From NCBI GenBank assembly GCA_020697025.1, contig JAJFBO010000239.1:1-5881 (forward strand): a stretch of DNA of 5,881 nt, given 5' to 3'. Positions 5,118 to 5,881 of the stretch are shown one piece after another. Every line of letters begins with the position of its first letter. Positions within the stretch are counted from its first letter, which is position 1. This stretch comes from Burkholderiales bacterium (GTDB taxonomy: Bacteria; Pseudomonadota; Gammaproteobacteria; Burkholderiales; UBA11063). Position numbers and translations under genes: made by a program. Under the pieces are notes generated by a model that did no database searches, was not told where the DNA came from, and saw nothing but the letters and a program-made list of their open reading frames with translations.

Positions 5118-5881
5118 TACTTATTTTTTGACCTGAAATAACCTTTGGGAAATGTTTTCATATAAGTTAACAAAATAGCAATTGCTACCATAATAATATG
5201 TATGATAAATACATATCCCATAGAAGATAGCGCACCAGAATTAATATAGCCATTAATTGTGAGAACTGAATTTTCATAAATTCCATACATAACAATTGGC
5301 ATGATAAATACTACACTATTTTGCACTCTACCTATTTGAATACTAATTGGTACAACTAATAAAGCCATAACGAACATCATTGCGGCAACAGATATTCTCC
5401 AGCATATCTCAGCCCTGGCATTATTATTATTTTTCTTATATAGTTGCTTAATCGTCGAGGTTGAGATTCCAACATCGGATTTATCCCGCGGCTTATAATC
5501 AACCTTAATACTTGCCTTGAATTCATCAAAATTTAATTGAAAAATATTATCTCCTGTATTAGCCAGATCATATCGGTGTGCATTTTTTAAAATAACACTG
5601 GATATCCCATCCCGGGTCTCAATTTTACCTGCTTTTGCCGTAATATTATATGGAGAACCGTTTTGCTCTACATATTGAATAAAAATATTTTGCGCAAAAC
5701 TTGGGTTTATACTATATTTTTCTAAATAAAATACCTGATCCCCCGCACCATTTTCCTTAAATACTCCTGGCGAAATCAACATAGCCGTTTGCTGTTTGGA
5801 TAAATAATTTGCATATTCTTCAGAAGTTGCAGTCGCCCATGGTGTTATATACATTGTACTTACTGCACAAATTATAGTCAT
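5117..5881 (-). CDS. lptF: LPS export ABC transporter permease LptF, C-terminal two thirds (5' end outside window)
   Basis: Partner permease of LptG in LptB2FG. The visible 254 residues align with roughly residues 107 to the end of E. coli LptF (366 residues). They run from the end of TM3 (MTIICAVSTMYITPW, like the E. coli segment ending in PWSS), through the periplasmic jellyroll (about 18-150), to RAEICWRISVAAMMFVMALL (156-175; E. coli RAELNWRI), the hallmark entry to TM4, then TM5 (about 190-208) and TM6 (222-240) with a short basic tail. The ATG at 5881-5879 is the last codon in the window and lies inside TM3, so it is not the real start. TM1, TM2 and the coupling helix should lie beyond the right edge. 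It is followed directly by lptG. No damage is seen in the visible part. Confidence 0.92.
   Translation of the reverse strand: MTIICAVSTMYITPWATATSEEYANYLSKQQTAMLISPGVFKENGAGDQVFYLEKYSINPSFAQNIFIQYVEQNGSPYNITAKAGKIETRDGISSVILKNAHRYDLANTGDNIFQLNFDEFKASIKVDYKPRDKSDVGISTSTIKQLYKKNNNNARAEICWRISVAAMMFVMALLVVPISIQIGRVQNSVVFIMPIVMYGIYENSVLTINGYINSGALSSMGYVFIIHIIMVAIAILLTYMKTFPKGYFRSKNK

Noticed and set aside
5879..5881. ATG at the right edge as the start of lptF
   Set aside because: It aligns with the middle of the protein, inside TM3. About 105 residues containing TM1, TM2 and the coupling helix should precede it outside the window.

Overview
This is an AT-rich stretch of a Gram-negative chromosome holding ordinary housekeeping genes, most probably from a low-GC betaproteobacterium. 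Three things point that way. The first gene of the rightward cluster is a DUF3579 protein, a family I know mainly from Betaproteobacteria. The order aroQ-accB-accC-prmA is shared by beta- and gammaproteobacteria. The downstream gene is a proteobacterial DUF721/DciA helicase loader. A leftward lptF-lptG pair shows that the cell has an LPS outer membrane. I cannot name the genus.

Layout: positions 1-87 (minus strand) are the first 29 codons of acpP, the acyl carrier protein gene, which continues off the left edge. About 155 bases separate it from the divergent rightward cluster. This gap holds a good acpP promoter (TTGACT / TATGAT) and a perfect 19-base A/T palindrome next to its -35. The rightward run is DUF3579 gene (243-569), aroQ (576-1007), accB (1022-1513), accC (1532-2875), prmA remains (2878-3548) and dciA (3589-4026). 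The first five are 2-18 bases apart and look like one operon. Converging on dciA, with only 17 bases between the ends, is lptF (5881-5117, 5' end outside the window) followed by lptG (5117-4044); they overlap as TAATG.

How the genes work together: accB and accC encode the biotin carrier and biotin carboxylase halves of acetyl-CoA carboxylase, which commits carbon to fatty acid synthesis. acpP, transcribed the other way from the same gap, encodes the carrier on which those fatty acids are built. aroQ serves the shikimate pathway. LptF and LptG form the inner-membrane part of the LPS exporter, so both flanks serve envelope building. DciA belongs to DNA replication.

The one clear anomaly is prmA, the ribosomal protein L11 methyltransferase gene. 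It has lost roughly 70 codons covering the second half of its substrate-binding domain and the linker, and the two remaining parts are in different frames. The methyltransferase domain itself is intact and open. Every other gene in the window looks full length or is cut only by the window edge. I found no mobile element, CRISPR array, tRNA or rRNA, and no convincing new multi-gene system. The items worth a second look are the broken or split prmA and the palindromic divergent promoter region.
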